DNA of 64,000 nucleotides from Mesodorylaimus sp. YZB2_4. Lineage: Eukaryota > Nematoda > Enoplea > Dorylaimida > Dorylaimidae. Location of the stretch: NCBI GenBank assembly GCA_030248295.1, contig JASANH010001039.1:434001-498000 (forward strand). Direction: 5' to 3'. Under the pieces are notes generated by a model, which saw only the letters and a program-made list of their open reading frames with translations, was not told where the DNA came from and ran no database searches. Below are positions 33,718 through 44,902 of the stretch, in pieces. Within the stretch, counting starts at the first letter, position 1. Every line of letters begins with the position of its first letter. Both the position numbers and the translations under genes were made by a program.

Positions 33718-34908
33718 TCAAAAAAGTTTTTTCAAAACGAAGAAAAACTCTTTTCTGTACCCGTTGCTCAACATGATATATAACAAGAAGTTGAGAGAAT
33801 GCGATAAACCTTCTGTCAAAACAGAACTTAATGCTGCAACTCGGAACAAAGCATTTCTCTTTGCCCAACTTATTAATCCTTCTAAACTGATTTCGTAAGA
33901 GAGCTCTGTCCCGGATAGGTTTAGCAGCGCGACTGTGTAAAAACAATATGCGCTCTGATTTGCAATAAACAAAATATCCATAATTAATGTCAGAATGATT
34001 GCACCAGCATTATGTTCCTCATTCATCTTTTCGTGTACCTGCGTTCGAGGGGTCATACTAGAAACGTTATGCTTAGCTCTACTCTTAACTGCACTCTCAC
34101 TGACCACGTTAATTTTTCTGATAGCAGTTACAGGCTTAACTTTTTGATGCTTGGATTTCGTCCGTTTGATTATGGCAGCACATAGAAGAGATGATACAAC
34201 TGATATGCTCACAAGTAAGATGAAAGGTAAAATCATGTCACTAAATGTACTGACGGCCTCAATTAGAGCTGTGCGGGGTGCAGTAGAATACATATATTTT
34301 CCTCCTGCTTTTATAGTAGAGATCTGAAAAGCGTAATGCATTCTACATGCTCCAAAAAATGCTATAATTGCTGCTGCTATACTTCTCGCCCAAATTTTAG
34401 TTCTCTTCGATAAACTATGATAAACATGTGGTCTTGAAATCGAGACGTACCTTTCAATACTCAAAGCTAAAACATACAAGTCACTAGTGAGGGATAAGGA
34501 AAATGTTATACCTCTGACACAATTCATGATTACCATTAACTCACAGCTGCTAGATCCATTTATGGTGAGGGCGTTCCATAAGGTTCTGACTAGAAGGTGG
34601 CCGATATTGAACACGAAATCAAGCACTGAGACGAGCATCATGGACCTGTAGAACGTGTTTTTCTCTTTAAAACTTTTCTTCCACTCGGTCGCAATGGACA
34701 GAAGGGACAGGACGATACCGATCGCACTGATTATAACTCCGCTGTTGTAGATCTCGGATTGAAGCGACAGCTGTGGAAAAAATCTGGCCAGGGTTGAAAT
34801 GGCTGAGACGGATATGTTAGAAAATGGCCAAGTTACATTTCTAGCGGACATCAGATCACTGGCCATGTATGTGTTAAGCCATGACGCGACAGCCATGCTT
34901 TTTGCCAT
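33718..34908 (-). CDS. Rhodopsin-like GPCR, intact single-exon gene
   Basis: ATG at 34908 and TGA at 33718 give 396 residues. The N-terminus carries glycosylation sites NVTW and NISV. TM1 spans roughly residues 53-74, TM2 87-110 and TM3 121-151 with ERY at 152-154. TM7 contains NFLLY, the counterpart of NPxxY, followed by a short tail YRKEFF. The ICL3 is basic (KRTKSKHQKVK). The ERY motif and TM7 asparagine place it in the rhodopsin class; peptide (FMRFamide-like) receptors are the closest general type, by inference. Three broken relatives are in the window (36399-39330, 47440-47700, 60885-61142), all on the minus strand. A TATATAAT-type box lies about 90 bp upstream. Confidence 0.85.
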   Translation of the reverse strand: MAKSMAVASWLNTYMASDLMSARNVTWPFSNISVSAISTLARFFPQLSLQSEIYNSGVIISAIGIVLSLLSIATEWKKSFKEKNTFYRSMMLVSVLDFVFNIGHLLVRTLWNALTINGSSSCELMVIMNCVRGITFSLSLTSDLYVLALSIERYVSISRPHVYHSLSKRTKIWARSIAAAIIAFFGACRMHYAFQISTIKAGGKYMYSTAPRTALIEAVSTFSDMILPFILLVSISVVSSLLCAAIIKRTKSKHQKVKPVTAIRKINVVSESAVKSRAKHNVSSMTPRTQVHEKMNEEHNAGAIILTLIMDILFIANQSAYCFYTVALLNLSGTELSYEISLEGLISWAKRNALFRVAALSSVLTEGLSHSLNFLLYIMLSNGYRKEFFFVLKKLF

Positions 34909-34997
34909 CTCACAGTCTAAAGGCTAGAGTTGCTTGCAGCCCGCACAGCCTTGCACCCGCACAGACCTGAATGGCGAAGCTTCGGCGGGGGGAAGGC

Positions 34998-35007
34998 ATA
35001 TATAATG
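34998..35007 (-). promoter_or_regulatory. TATA-like box upstream of the GPCR
   Basis: ATTATATATG on the minus strand, 90-100 bp before the ATG at 34908. Its position is plausible for a core promoter with a 60-nt leader. Confidence 0.3.
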
Positions 35008-36398
35008 TTATCAATCAGCAGCTGAAGCGACACGAACTTTGCTAATTTGACAATAGATGATTTACTGACAAGGACATATCCTCTTTTTAATCGCCCTTAA
35101 GAACACAGAAATATGAACTGACACGAACTTTAAAATAGCACATTAAGGCGTTTCATGGTGCTGACGTATGCCGAGGCGAAATCTGAACTATTCTCTTGCT
35201 TTAATTTCGTATTGTGCTAAAAAGGTCGCCTGTACAGCCGGTGTCTAGAACGTTCAATACACGCCTTACTTGTATCCATATAACCTTTTTTAAGCCTCGC
35301 TATCTCCCATCGATCAGTGCAACTACTGAATCCCGCCTTCGGCGGAGCTCTAAATGGCCAGATAGCCATTGTCTCAGAGGTGCCTGGTGACACTTTAAAT
35401 CGTGGGCACATTTTTTCTATAATCATCTTCCTAGCGATTCCTAGCCATAATAGTCGCTCATAGAACGATTAAAAATTTTTCATTAATCAGTGTCATCGAA
35501 AAGTGTTCCTTTCCTCTTGCTTTTCTTCATTCGTCAAAATGCAATGTGGAAAAGAGTTTAGCCACCAAGAACGCACATTTCAAATCTGTACCCTGCTAGG
35601 GAGACATGCGTCAACGCCAGAGGCAGCGACTTGTGGCGATAAGCGACAGCGACGGCAGCGAATCGTGTGCGCGGTCGGTAGACAGGTCGCGCAGATATAG
35701 TTATATAACTTTAAACATAAAATGGTGAATAACACAAACTGCTTGAATCAAGGGTGCACCCGAACCGCGTAGGCAACTTTATGTTTTTGTGCTTCGAGCG
35801 GGACATGACGCCGGCCGCGATGATATTCGCATCAATCGTGCAAGATCCTACAAGCTTCTAAAGATCAAACAAGCATCCACATAATGACCAAACGTTCAAC
35901 TTTACTCAAGTAGAAGAATTTCAAGTTTTCAATTTTCTTGCCTTTCTGTACACTGTACATCAAACTGCAAAACATGTGAGCTGTGACTGCAAAATGAGCA
36001 AAGCTCATCTTCAGCTGCACCAAGTTTAAATATATTTTATTATGTCACGAACAGCACTTCACTGCACAGGACAACGTGCATCATACATATATACGTACTG
36101 TATGAAACTGCAAAAGGTACCTATCAACATGAAAAACACAATTATTAATAAGTGATATATATGTGCAAGAATACTGAATTTTTACCATGATAAAAAGTCC
36201 CATCAATTTTTTTTCCAATCACAGTTTACTAAAATGCAACCGTAAAACAGCGAAAATATTTTTTATTAAGATTTTTCAAATATATTTAGAGAAAATCTTA
36301 GATATACAATACGACACTCTTGCGTACTGTCACAATGATCAAACGCCTCTGATCAAATGATCGCACTGACCGCCATGCTGTGGGAAATGCAAAAATAT
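35008..36398. other. Intergenic between intact and broken GPCR
   Basis: No exon recognised. The stretch right after the broken GPCR's C-terminal scrap resembles the 3' part of the intact gene, so some of this is old duplicated flank. Confidence 0.35.
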
Positions 36399-36512
36399 TC
36401 AAAACATCCTTCTAATAACTGAAATAATCTCCTTTCTGTACCCACTGCTTAACATCATGTATAACAAAAAGTTGAGCGAATGCGAAAAACTTCCTGTCAA
36501 AACAGAGTTTAG
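36399..36512 (-). pseudogene. C-terminal scrap of a broken GPCR
   Basis: Reading minus, SHSLNFLLYMMLSSGYRKE, then a basic tail and a TGA at 36401-36399, matches the TM7 and tail of the intact receptor at 33718-34908. Its N-terminal half lies at 38836-39330; a MULE transposase region and about 650 bp of other sequence separate the two. Confidence 0.65.
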
Positions 36513-36879
36513 TGAGTTTAGCTAGAGCGTGTATGTAAGCTAGAGCAGTTTGAGAGCTGCCGAGGAAGCAAACATATCAACGGATTTGCAGATTTTCCCT
36601 GGCAAAGAATCTGAAGGAGGAGGTTTACTGCATAGATTTTTTTACAAGCCCGGTAAAAAAGGAAAATTTTAATTTCTCGCTTGAGCCGCTTATGACAGTT
36701 TAACGTAGACCAGAAGTCCCACGCTTTGAAAACTTCCTCATAGGGAGAACCGCGTTGGTTCCGGTTGAGTCTTTCTATATATACGGATCATAGCTCTCTG
36801 GATCAGGAAATCTGGAGGCAGTATGATCGAACTTCCAGTCACAGGGTTGCAGTCAACGGCATTAGGACATTGTGCCCCC

Positions 36880-36970
36880 GCTGTATCGCCCCCCCCCTCG
36901 CCGTTTCTCCCTGCTGTTTCTCCCCCAGCCGTTTCGCCCCTGGCCGTTTCTCCCCTGGTTGTTTCGCAAC
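36880..36970. repeat. Short minisatellite, about 15-bp unit
   Basis: Six loose copies of (G/C)CCGTTTC(G/T)CCCCTGG-like units in tandem. It lies in the gap between the GPCR scrap and the transposase remnant. Confidence 0.6.
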
Positions 36971-37159
36971 CAACCTTTCATCATTTTGCTTTTAGTCCTA
37001 GTCTCTTCCCTTGCTTCCAGACAACGCTTAAAATTAAAAAATGTTATATTTTCAACAGAAAACAGTGGAATGCAAACAGACATCAAAAATCAGTACGGTA
37101 CAGTAAATGTGTACAGTGTAAGTTAATCAGTAGTGTCAAAGAAGTTAGAATTCGTAGTT

Positions 37160-38840
37160 TTACGCGATTCCACGCGAATAATCGATTCTGTCACGAAGTT
37201 CGAAAGACACTGCCATTGCTCGCAGCCGTTGCGAAATTTGAGCGTACTTCTTATTTCTTGGATTTTCTTGGTTTCCCGCGATCAGCTGAGTGATCTCGAA
37301 GTTGTGAATTCCTTGTTGCTTCTTCAGGCTATCAATAAAATGGAAGATATTTGGGAAGAGTGAGCCGACGGTATCTTATAAGCCACGATGCAATCCTTCG
37401 ACGTCGTTGTTGGTGCTGTGTTGACCGTCCACTGTACGTTGATGCACGCTCCAGAGTTCGATGCTAAACATTGGCTCTTGCCGCCGACGACGTTGTCTTC
37501 GACCATTGTAAGTATCTTCGAAGTAGCTGGCGATGGGCATAGGCTCTGGTGGGAAGTCGCCGTGCTCAACTAGCTCTTCGAAAGCATTGATGACGTTGAC
37601 TGGCGGAAGAAAGGCCAATGCAGCGATCACGCGAATCCATCGTGCGAACTCGTGGTCATTTTCGTATCGCATCTTCAATTCTGGAATTTTTTCCAAATCG
37701 TTAGGGAGAGATAGAAGAAGCATCCCGTGCCGCTAATATATTGAAACTTCGACTGGGAGGCTTGAACGTATTGTATTGTATTGTATTGTATGACTTCGAT
37801 TGCGAAGCACAGATCGTGCACTGATAACGCAAAAGGACACATAAACGAAAGAAAAATGAACAACTTATGTCGAATAAAACTAATCATAACGGGGTCAAGG
37901 AATGTAATTCAGAACGTTTGTTTTAAAACTTGTCACATAATAAGTCCAGGCGACTTCGTTTGGTATTGAGTTCCATAGAACAATCGATGAGTATTCAAAT
38001 TCCTGTTGAAACGATTCAGTTCCTGGTCGAGAATTGTTGAGATGGTGTGGCGGCAATCAAATGCGGTGACTGCGGCGTAGTCCGGATCGGTCGAATGGCT
38101 GCGATTTCAAAATCTGTCATCAGCTAAGCAGGTTGAAGCCCGGGCTGCATGCGCTTTAGCTCTTGAAGGAACTTGACACATGTGGCCCTCGTCTTGTTTG
38201 GAAGAAGGGCGTAGGCGACTGGAATCACAGCGCCGTGCTTGCCTACGTGGATGGAATAGATTTGTTGGAATAGCTGCGGTACTGTGTTGAACATTCCATC
38301 TGCGAACCATTCACGGCGAGATGATGCAAGTTGCTTCTTGTCGAGAAGATCAACATGAGTCCAGGAAGAAGCTCATTTGCGGAGTCGAATATTAGAAATT
38401 GTTGCATGGGCCCATCGATGCGAATTTGCTGGTATTCCTCGTGGATGATCAGTTCTCCGACAGTCTGCGGGTGCGGGGGGAGCACCGGCACTGCCTGGCA
38501 CTTTGTATCATCTTCTCATCCTGTAAGGTCACCATGGACTCTCGCGATCACATTCCCAAGGATCTGCTGCGGCTGCTCATTGGTTTTAGAAGCGCGTTCT
38601 TCCACTTCGGAAGTGCTTCGGCTTTTTCGGCTTGGGCGGCATGGTTGTCCGGGTTAATTATTTTAACACAACCGCGCCATCCAGTTCAGCCGTCCACACT
38701 CGCCCCTTGTACTTCGCCCGATGAAGCTCTCCTTGGCCATCTTCTTTCTTCCGCTTGGACTTCTCGCACACCCAAATTATATGAGCTTGATGAGCCGTCG
38801 ATTTGGAGAAGTAATATATGTGGTTTTCCCCTTGTATGAT
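37160..38840 (-). pseudogene. Decayed MULE transposase with FLYWCH zinc finger
   Basis: Minus-strand fragments follow the MULE order. A FLYWCH-type domain (YYF..., IIWVCEKSKRKK, then a DNHAAQ end) lies at 38840-38640. A linker with NEQPQQILGNV and an in-frame stop follows, then the pre-catalytic PQTVGELIIHEEYQ.I segment (38470-38290) and a DFEIAAI block near 38100. Next come GTGCFFYLSLTIWKKFQ and the long FARWIRVIAALAFLPPVNV / YFEDTYNGR / TNNDVEG.H stretch (37735-37390). The C-terminus, LFPNIFHFIDSLKKQQG to a TAA at 37160, completes it. Frameshifts and stops break it several times. The second zinc-ligand cysteine of FLYWCH is missing. No terminal inverted repeats are obvious, and the N-terminal domain abuts GPCR sequence directly. 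Confidence 0.75.
37768..38050 (-). mobile_element. LINE 3' end with (ATACA)n tail, inserted in the MULE
   Basis: Reading minus, the typical end of a non-LTR reverse transcriptase (VLWNSIPNEV.W.YYVTSFK) is followed by non-coding sequence. It ends in four to five ATACA units (TATTG on the plus strand, 37769-37792), the simple-repeat tail common in such LINEs. It sits exactly between two consecutive MULE transposase blocks, so it inserted after the MULE was in place. Confidence 0.6.
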
Positions 38841-39330
38841 AAATGTGCGGCTTAGAAACAGAGACGTTCCTCTCAATACTCAAAGCGAAAATGCAAAAGT
38901 CGCTCGTGAGAGAAAGAGAAAACGTTGTACCTCTGACGTAATTCATAGCCACCATGAGCTCGTAGGTGCTCGATCCATTCGAGGAAAGAGCATCCAAGCA
39001 AGTTCTGACTAGAAGGTGGCCGATATTGAACACGAAATCAAGTAGTGAGATAAGCATCATTGACCTGTAGAAGGAGTTCTCCTCCTTGAAGCACTTTCTC
39101 CATTCGGTGGCAATCGATAGAAGTGACAGGAGGATGCCGAGAGCGCTGATCACGACACCGCTGTGGTAGATTCCGGATCGAAGTGACACTTGCGGGAAAT
39201 ATCCAGCCAGTGATGGAATGGCTGAGACGGAGATGTTAGAAAATGGCCAGCTGACATTGCCAACAAATATCAGATCGGGTGTGGCCATGAATGTGTTTAG
39301 CCATGTCGTGATAGCTTTACTGCTCGCCAT
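38836..39330 (-). pseudogene. N-terminal half of a broken GPCR
   Basis: ATG at 39330 begins a frame closely matching residues 1-163 of the intact receptor at 33718-34908 (shared WPFSNISVSAI, GILLSLLSIATEW, LDFVFNIGHLLVRT). ERN replaces ERY after TM3. After PHIYH the similarity ends and transposase-derived sequence takes over in another frame, so the open frame to 38686 is not a receptor past that point. The C-terminal piece survives at 36399-36512. Confidence 0.75.
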
Positions 39331-39469
39331 AAAGCACAGTAACCTGACTCTCTTTTCTTGCTAACTTTTTAAATTCCAGCACTTCACAGCTCACCACAGC
39401 AGTAGCTTTCCCGTCGACCTGAAAGACCTAGCCTCCTGACGGTTTTCGAGATGAATATCAGATGTAATA

Positions 39470-40090
39470 AGCGTAGGCCTGATTGCCCTTCGCTTGCTCA
39501 CTGCCTGTGGATGCAAAACTACAGACTATCTTATTTGGTTTGAGATGAACGAGACAGTCTGGTAAGGCATGCTCATTGCTTGCTCATCAGGAAGTTCGCT
39601 AAGAGGCATTTAATAATAATCAACACAAAAATTATAGACTCGATTTTGCATAAAGCGGACATCAACGTCCAGGTGTGATAAAATATTCAGTCAGATCTTA
39701 CATCTGATGCTAAGCCAGTGAACAACATTGCATGCAGACTAAATTGACCTGAAACTGTGTTCATGAATTGAGTTTACGATGGAAGTTTCAAGTTTCATTT
39801 CGAGAACATTCATTTTTAACTTTTGTCCTCTTATCTTATTTGCATTAAAAGTGAACTGATTCGCGTGATCCATACTGTATGCCAGAGAATTCTTACAGTT
39901 TGCGATGAAGTTTCTCCGTGGTCTCTGCGATTACAAAGACCAATACGCCAACACCTGATGAAAGCACGCATGACCAGGAGGGCCGGATACAATGATCATC
40001 TTTTCAAAATAACTCCAGCCCACCAAGGCATCAGCTTGTAGATTCTTCATTAAAGGCAGCGCGCAAATAATAACAGTGCTCATTGGAGAG
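39470..40090 (+). repeat. Dispersed coding-derived repeat, copy R1
   Basis: Shares with other copies the block GATGCAAAACT.CAGACTATCTTATTTGG, then GATTTTGCATAAAGCGGACA, then AACAACATTGCATGCAGAC. It also has a decayed kinase-like segment (IRQHLM.AR..RRAGY) at about 39930-40010. Confidence 0.6.
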
Positions 40091-40605
40091 ATACCTTAAC
40101 AAAATCTTAAACAAATGGTGCATTATAACGCCGTGGTTGACCCACGGCGTGGTGACGTTGGTAATGTAGGTGACCCAAACACTACTAAAATCCAGCCTGA
40201 CTGAACGGCTTTCTGGAAAGTTGAACTGTCAATTGGACCGATTCTTGCCAGTCCAAACGCAGATGGCAAATAAGTTTATGTCCTGCTCTTAAAACAAAAA
40301 AAAGTCCCCTTCATCAAAGTACACGCCTCAGTTAGATGACACACTAGACGTATCTACATATCTGCAATTGAGCACGCTTAGATATATCGCGATGACAAAT
40401 TTGGTTTGGTTCAGTTTGTTCACAGGAATATTTTTCATATTTTGTCTTATCCATCAACAATTTTCCAACTCTTTTCTGTTATTCAATTCGAAAATCCATT
40501 TGATCGAAATACTTTGTCCGCGTCATTAGGCCTGCTTTTCTACAAAATCATTCCCACAAAAATCTATCTTTGAGTAGGGATGTGGGAGGGGAATTGTATC
40601 GAATT

Positions 40606-41400
40606 GAGTGAATGCAGATCCAGTCAAATGCGCTGATCTTTGCTTTTAGCTTGATTATCGCCAGTAGATGCAAAACGGCAGACTATCTCATTTGGTTTGA
40701 GATGGACGAGACAGTCTTGCTAGGCCTGCTCATTGCTTGCTTATCAAGTGGACTGCTCGCCGGGCATGGCAGGATAATCAACACAAATTTACAGTCCCGA
40801 TTTTGCATAAAGCGGACACCAACGCCTTGGGATAGTAAAATACTAATCCAGTTCAGTCAGATCTTGCATCCGATGCAAATTCAGTCAACAACATTGCATG
40901 CAGACGAACTTGGCCAGATCTGTTTATTGAGGCACCAATATCATGATGGGAATTTCAAAGTTCCAAGAACATTCATTGGCAAATTTGTTTTTCAAATTTT
41001 TTTGCATGAGAAGTGTATGTGAAGAGTCCATGTTCCTGATTCAAGAGATCTCTACTGTTTGCCAGAGAGTTCTTGCACTGGGCGAAGAAAGTTTCATCGT
41101 GACTTTAGAGTGTAAAAACGCTCTTTCAGGCCACATACAGCAACGCACCATTACTGGAATCGTACAGATTGAAGCAAAAGCACCCACAATAATTCTGTGC
41201 TATCCAAGGCCACTACGCCAGTACTTTATGGCGACACACATAGCCAGGAGGGCCGGCTATAAAGTTAAGGTTTTCGAGGTAACTTCAACCTGCCTGCGCA
41301 AGACACCAAGGCCTCAGCTTAAAGATTCTTCACTGAAAGGAAGTGCGCGAATAATAACTGTGCTCATTGGAAAGACGTTGCAAAATCTTTAACAAATGGT
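40606..41400 (+). repeat. Dispersed coding-derived repeat, copy R2 (best preserved)
   Basis: Two open segments remain. The first (from ATG 40612) holds the conserved peptide CKTADYLIWFEM. The second (to 41392) holds QRTITGIVQ...PTIILCYPRPLRQYFM followed by HIARRAGYKVKVFEVTS. The second segment aligns without gaps to the part of N4BP2L-type P-loop kinases that reads PIIIDNTN...MKPY...A...YEV.F.EP, but the NTN residues are lost. This is a decayed copy of a cellular gene piece, or of an element that captured one. Confidence 0.5.
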
Positions 41401-41854
41401 GCACCATAACACTAGGGCTGACATGGGTAGCCTAACGACTGCCAAACCCAGCCTGACTGGACGGCTTTTTGGCCAAGCTTGACTGTCAGTCTGATTCTGG
41501 CCGGCGCATATGACAGATGAGTTTGACTTCTGCTCTTTGAACAAAAAAAACAAGTACACGAACACTCCCCGGCCAGATGCTATGTCTACATATCTGCAAT
41601 TGAACAAGCTCAGATGCATCGTGATGACAATTTTGGTTTGGCTCAGTTTGTTAACAGGGATAGATGTTTACTGACCTTGTATCTTATCCACCAATAATAA
41701 AAATTTTCTTACCGTACCTACACCTGTGCCCTGTTATCCAATTCGAAAATTCATTTGATGGAAATACTTTGACTGTGTCATTCAAAATCTTGTAAGCCTG
41801 CTTTTTTACTTAATCATAACTACAAAAATATATCCTTTTGGGAAATTCGCATCA

Positions 41855-42420
41855 AATTGAGTGAATGCAGATGCAGCCCTAAAACTGCGCTGATCTTTGC
41901 CCTTTGCTTGCTCACCGCCAGTGGATGCAAAACTGCAGACTATCTTATTAGGTTTGAGATAGAGGAGACGGTCTCGCAAGGCCTGCTCATTGCTTGCTTA
42001 TCAGGTGTTTTGCTCGCCGGGCATCGAAGGAATCAACACAAAATTACAGTCTCTATTTTGCATAAAGCTGACACCAACGTCTTGAGTTAGTGAAATATCA
42101 ATCATAGTGAAATCATTATAAAGCACATATTGTTTGTAAAGTGATTCCGCGCGATAAAGATACTCGTAGATCGCTGATACATTTGCTTCTATGCTCATAA
42201 GTCACTTCTATCTACTGTCTGCTGTAGCCAACATTGGGGGGGGGAGTGGTATCAATTTCACTCGCTCTCTCTGAATAAATTTACTTCGACATTCCGGCGC
42301 CGCTATCAGCTATCGATAGCCCATAAAGAATTTGTGACCTCACATTTCTCGTTGAACTATCGTCCCCGCCCATTTCGGTTTTTTATTCTACCTCCTCTGA
42401 TAAAACGCGTTCGCGCGTCT
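41855..42420 (+). repeat. Dispersed coding-derived repeat, copy R3
   Basis: Begins like R2 (CKTADYLIRFEIEETV) but then continues into a different tail (CACTCGTAGATCGCT.ATACATTTG..., AGCTATCGATAG) that is shared with the copy at 50905-51620. Confidence 0.55.
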
Positions 42421-43269
42421 TCTTTTTTCTGCCGGTTCCGCGAGAGAGCTGCTTTTGCCAGCAGAAATATACCTGAATCACTATCGTTCAAAGAATTTTC
42501 TAAAATACATGAAAGCGCATTTCTGCAAAACACTGGCAATTACATGTCTTTGAGCAATCAGTCGATTTTAAACTAAATTTTGTCAAGAGAAACACGAGAT
42601 CAATCCTATTCAACAATGAGCTGCTAAGTACTCACACCTCGGCCAGATGTCTGCGATGTTGAAGACGCTTTGGTTGATTTGAGCTGAGATCGCGTGTGCG
42701 GAACAAGCTTTAGGCAATGTTATGAGAGGTTCCGCTGCTCCACAGGGTGGGACATAAGTTTTGCAAACACTTCAAGGATTGATCGAAAATCGAAAATTAC
42801 CGATGGAGACTTAGTTTTCAACACTCGAAAATCATCAGACTTCACACAGATCAGCGGATTTAATGATGTTTGATCAACGGCTATCGAAGAGTGTGTTCTA
42901 CTCATTCCTCATTTCCAGCATGACATGACTGATTTATCGAATCATGCAGATAAATGCGCATTTTGCTCAGGAAAAACAAGGTGAGCAAGCCCCTTCAGCA
43001 GAGAGAAGTTGCGTTCGCGCCTGTGCCAGATGCGACCTGTGTCTGCAATCGATGAGGCTTGGAGACAATGTATTGAAGACTTAGGTCTGTTTACGGGAAT
43101 AGTTGTTGCCTGTTTCTGTATTTTATCTATTCAATATTAAACAATCTCATCGCTCTGTCACTCACTAAATGATTTTTCTTTTCCAGCTTTTTCTGAACAA
43201 GCTCGTCTGCATGCAATGTTGCTTACTTCGCACCAGATGTAAGATCTGACTAAGCTGGATTAAAATTTC
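42421..43269. pseudogene. Decayed Cys-rich exon and flanks
   Basis: After an acceptor-like TTTCCAG at about 42912-42918, the reading HDMTDLSNHADKCAFC and, after a frame break, a CARCDLCLQS segment (to about 43085) match a better copy at 56265-56455. The paired CxxC groups suggest a small zinc-binding exon. It lies just before the inverted half of repeat R4, as in the other locus. Confidence 0.4.
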
Positions 43270-44000
43270 ATCTTCCCAAGACTTCCCAAGACTCTCCATG
43301 CAAAAATTCGCCTTGATTATCCTTCAATGACCTCCGATCAGGCCACCAGATATGCAAGTAATGGGGACATTGCCAGACTGTCTCATTCATTTCTAACCAA
43401 ATAAGATAGTCTGCAGTTTTGCATCCACTTGCGGTGGGCTGGCAAAGGGCAAAGATCACATGGCACATACGGGACGATGAAAATATCAATCCAGTTTAGT
43501 CAGATCATACATCCGATGCAAAGTCAGTCAACAACATTGCATGCAAATAAACTTGGCCAGGAAAAGCTGGCTCACAACGATCCGAATGAAATGGTCAAAG
43601 AATTTTCATCAAATGGGTTCCGATGAATAGTAAGTCAACCACATTACATGCAGATTGTGGGCATCGTCCTCTGGTCTTTATTTTCATTAAAAGTGCACTT
43701 AAAGAGTGACTAGTGGAGCTAATTCACGTGCTTTTTTATTGTATGTGCTACCATTGGGTGGTGTTTGTAAGAGTGTTTTACACTGGACGGAAAATTTGCA
43801 ATCGTAATATTCAAGTGTAAAATAGCACTTGTCTTATGCATGCACCCAACGCATCATTACTGACATCTTCCCGTTTGAGTTAAATGCACATACAGTTATT
43901 CTGTGCGATGGCCGAGGCCACTACGCCCACACCCGATGGACTCATGCATGATCAAGAGCTGAATGCAATATTAAATTTGTCGAGATAACTTTAAGAGGAG
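43270..44000. repeat. Dispersed repeat, copy R4, with its first half inverted
   Basis: 43270-43470 is the minus-strand version of the CKTADYLIW block. From 43470 the rest (GATGCAAAGTCAGTCAACAACATTGCATGC to the VILCDGRGHYAH kinase-like segment near 43885-43990) is in plus orientation. The same half-inverted arrangement is present at 56640-57345. Confidence 0.55.
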
Positions 44001-44734
44001 GCTCGATGATTAGCGCGAATGCACCTCGAAATCCTGCTTCAGCGTGCGCGCAGATGCACGCACGGCCATACTCGTATCAACTCTCTCTCTCTATGATAAA
44101 TGACAAATATCTGTCGTCTGTTCGTTTTCAGAAAGTATGCAGCCGATCGGAAAAAGTGCGTAAACTTGAAAAAAAGCGCAGACATGGAACATTCCGCTGC
44201 GAAAAAAGCAGAAGGCGGTGCTTGGTGTCATTCTCATCTCCTCATATGCCACAAAACTCTGCTTCATCATCGATGGTCTCGAAAAGTCCAGTAAAAACTA
44301 CTTCTATAGAACCCAAGATGAAAAAAGAAAACGTCCCACAATGGCAATATTTTGTGGTCTCAATCTAATCTAATATGGGATCATGTTGGATTAGCTTCAC
44401 TTGCACATGGATTCTCCATGTCCTCCAGATTCTCCAGTCTCTCCAACTTACCTAATATGCCTCTGTTCCAAATTTAAAGGCGTATTTGAAGTACATGTGT
44501 GACTATCGGAGGCGAATTTCCGGCCTACGATTCAATTTATCCAGCCGAGGAGCCTCATCAAGTGCGGCAATTGACAAACATCTTTACTCGTCCCATATCA
44601 GCATAAAAATGGAATTTTGCTGATCGAAGCTATCTTGCACTGTAAAGGGTAATTCTTTAGTGCTCCGAAACGTCAGCGATTTTTTTTCTCTCGATAAGTA
44701 GTTTTTATAGTTAAGCTCTCTTGAGCGTGCCGAT
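44001..44734. other. Spacer before the segmental duplication
   Basis: A plus frame at 44006-44368 is open but of unclear value. A 40-bp word around 44120-44155 reappears inverted near 57905-57950. Confidence 0.3.
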
Positions 44735-44770
44735 GGCCCTTCGAAGCGAAGAATAAAACAATGATTTCAC

Positions 44771-44776
44771 TTTATT
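44771..44776 (-). terminator. Polyadenylation signal AATAAA of lectin gene copy 1
   Basis: TTTATT on the plus strand, 127 nt past the stop codon of the minus-strand gene. Conserved in copy 2 at 58247-58252. Confidence 0.55.
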
Positions 44777-44902
44777 GCGAGCAGTATTCTATCAATTAGA
44801 ATCGTGCATATGCTATCTACCCGCAGAAGCCCGTTTACTGTACTGGAGATACTGCTGCGAGTCTTCCCTCAAAAACTGCACTATGAGGCAGAGATTACGC
44901 GA

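Noticed and set aside
38686-38835. C-terminal 50 residues of the open frame attached to the broken GPCR
   Set aside because: Similarity to the receptor stops at PHIYH; downstream DNA encodes the FLYWCH domain of a MULE transposase in another frame, so this is not a receptor tail or an in-frame fusion.
37324-38839. Plus-strand open frames over the MULE region
   Set aside because: They are shadows of the minus-strand transposase frames.
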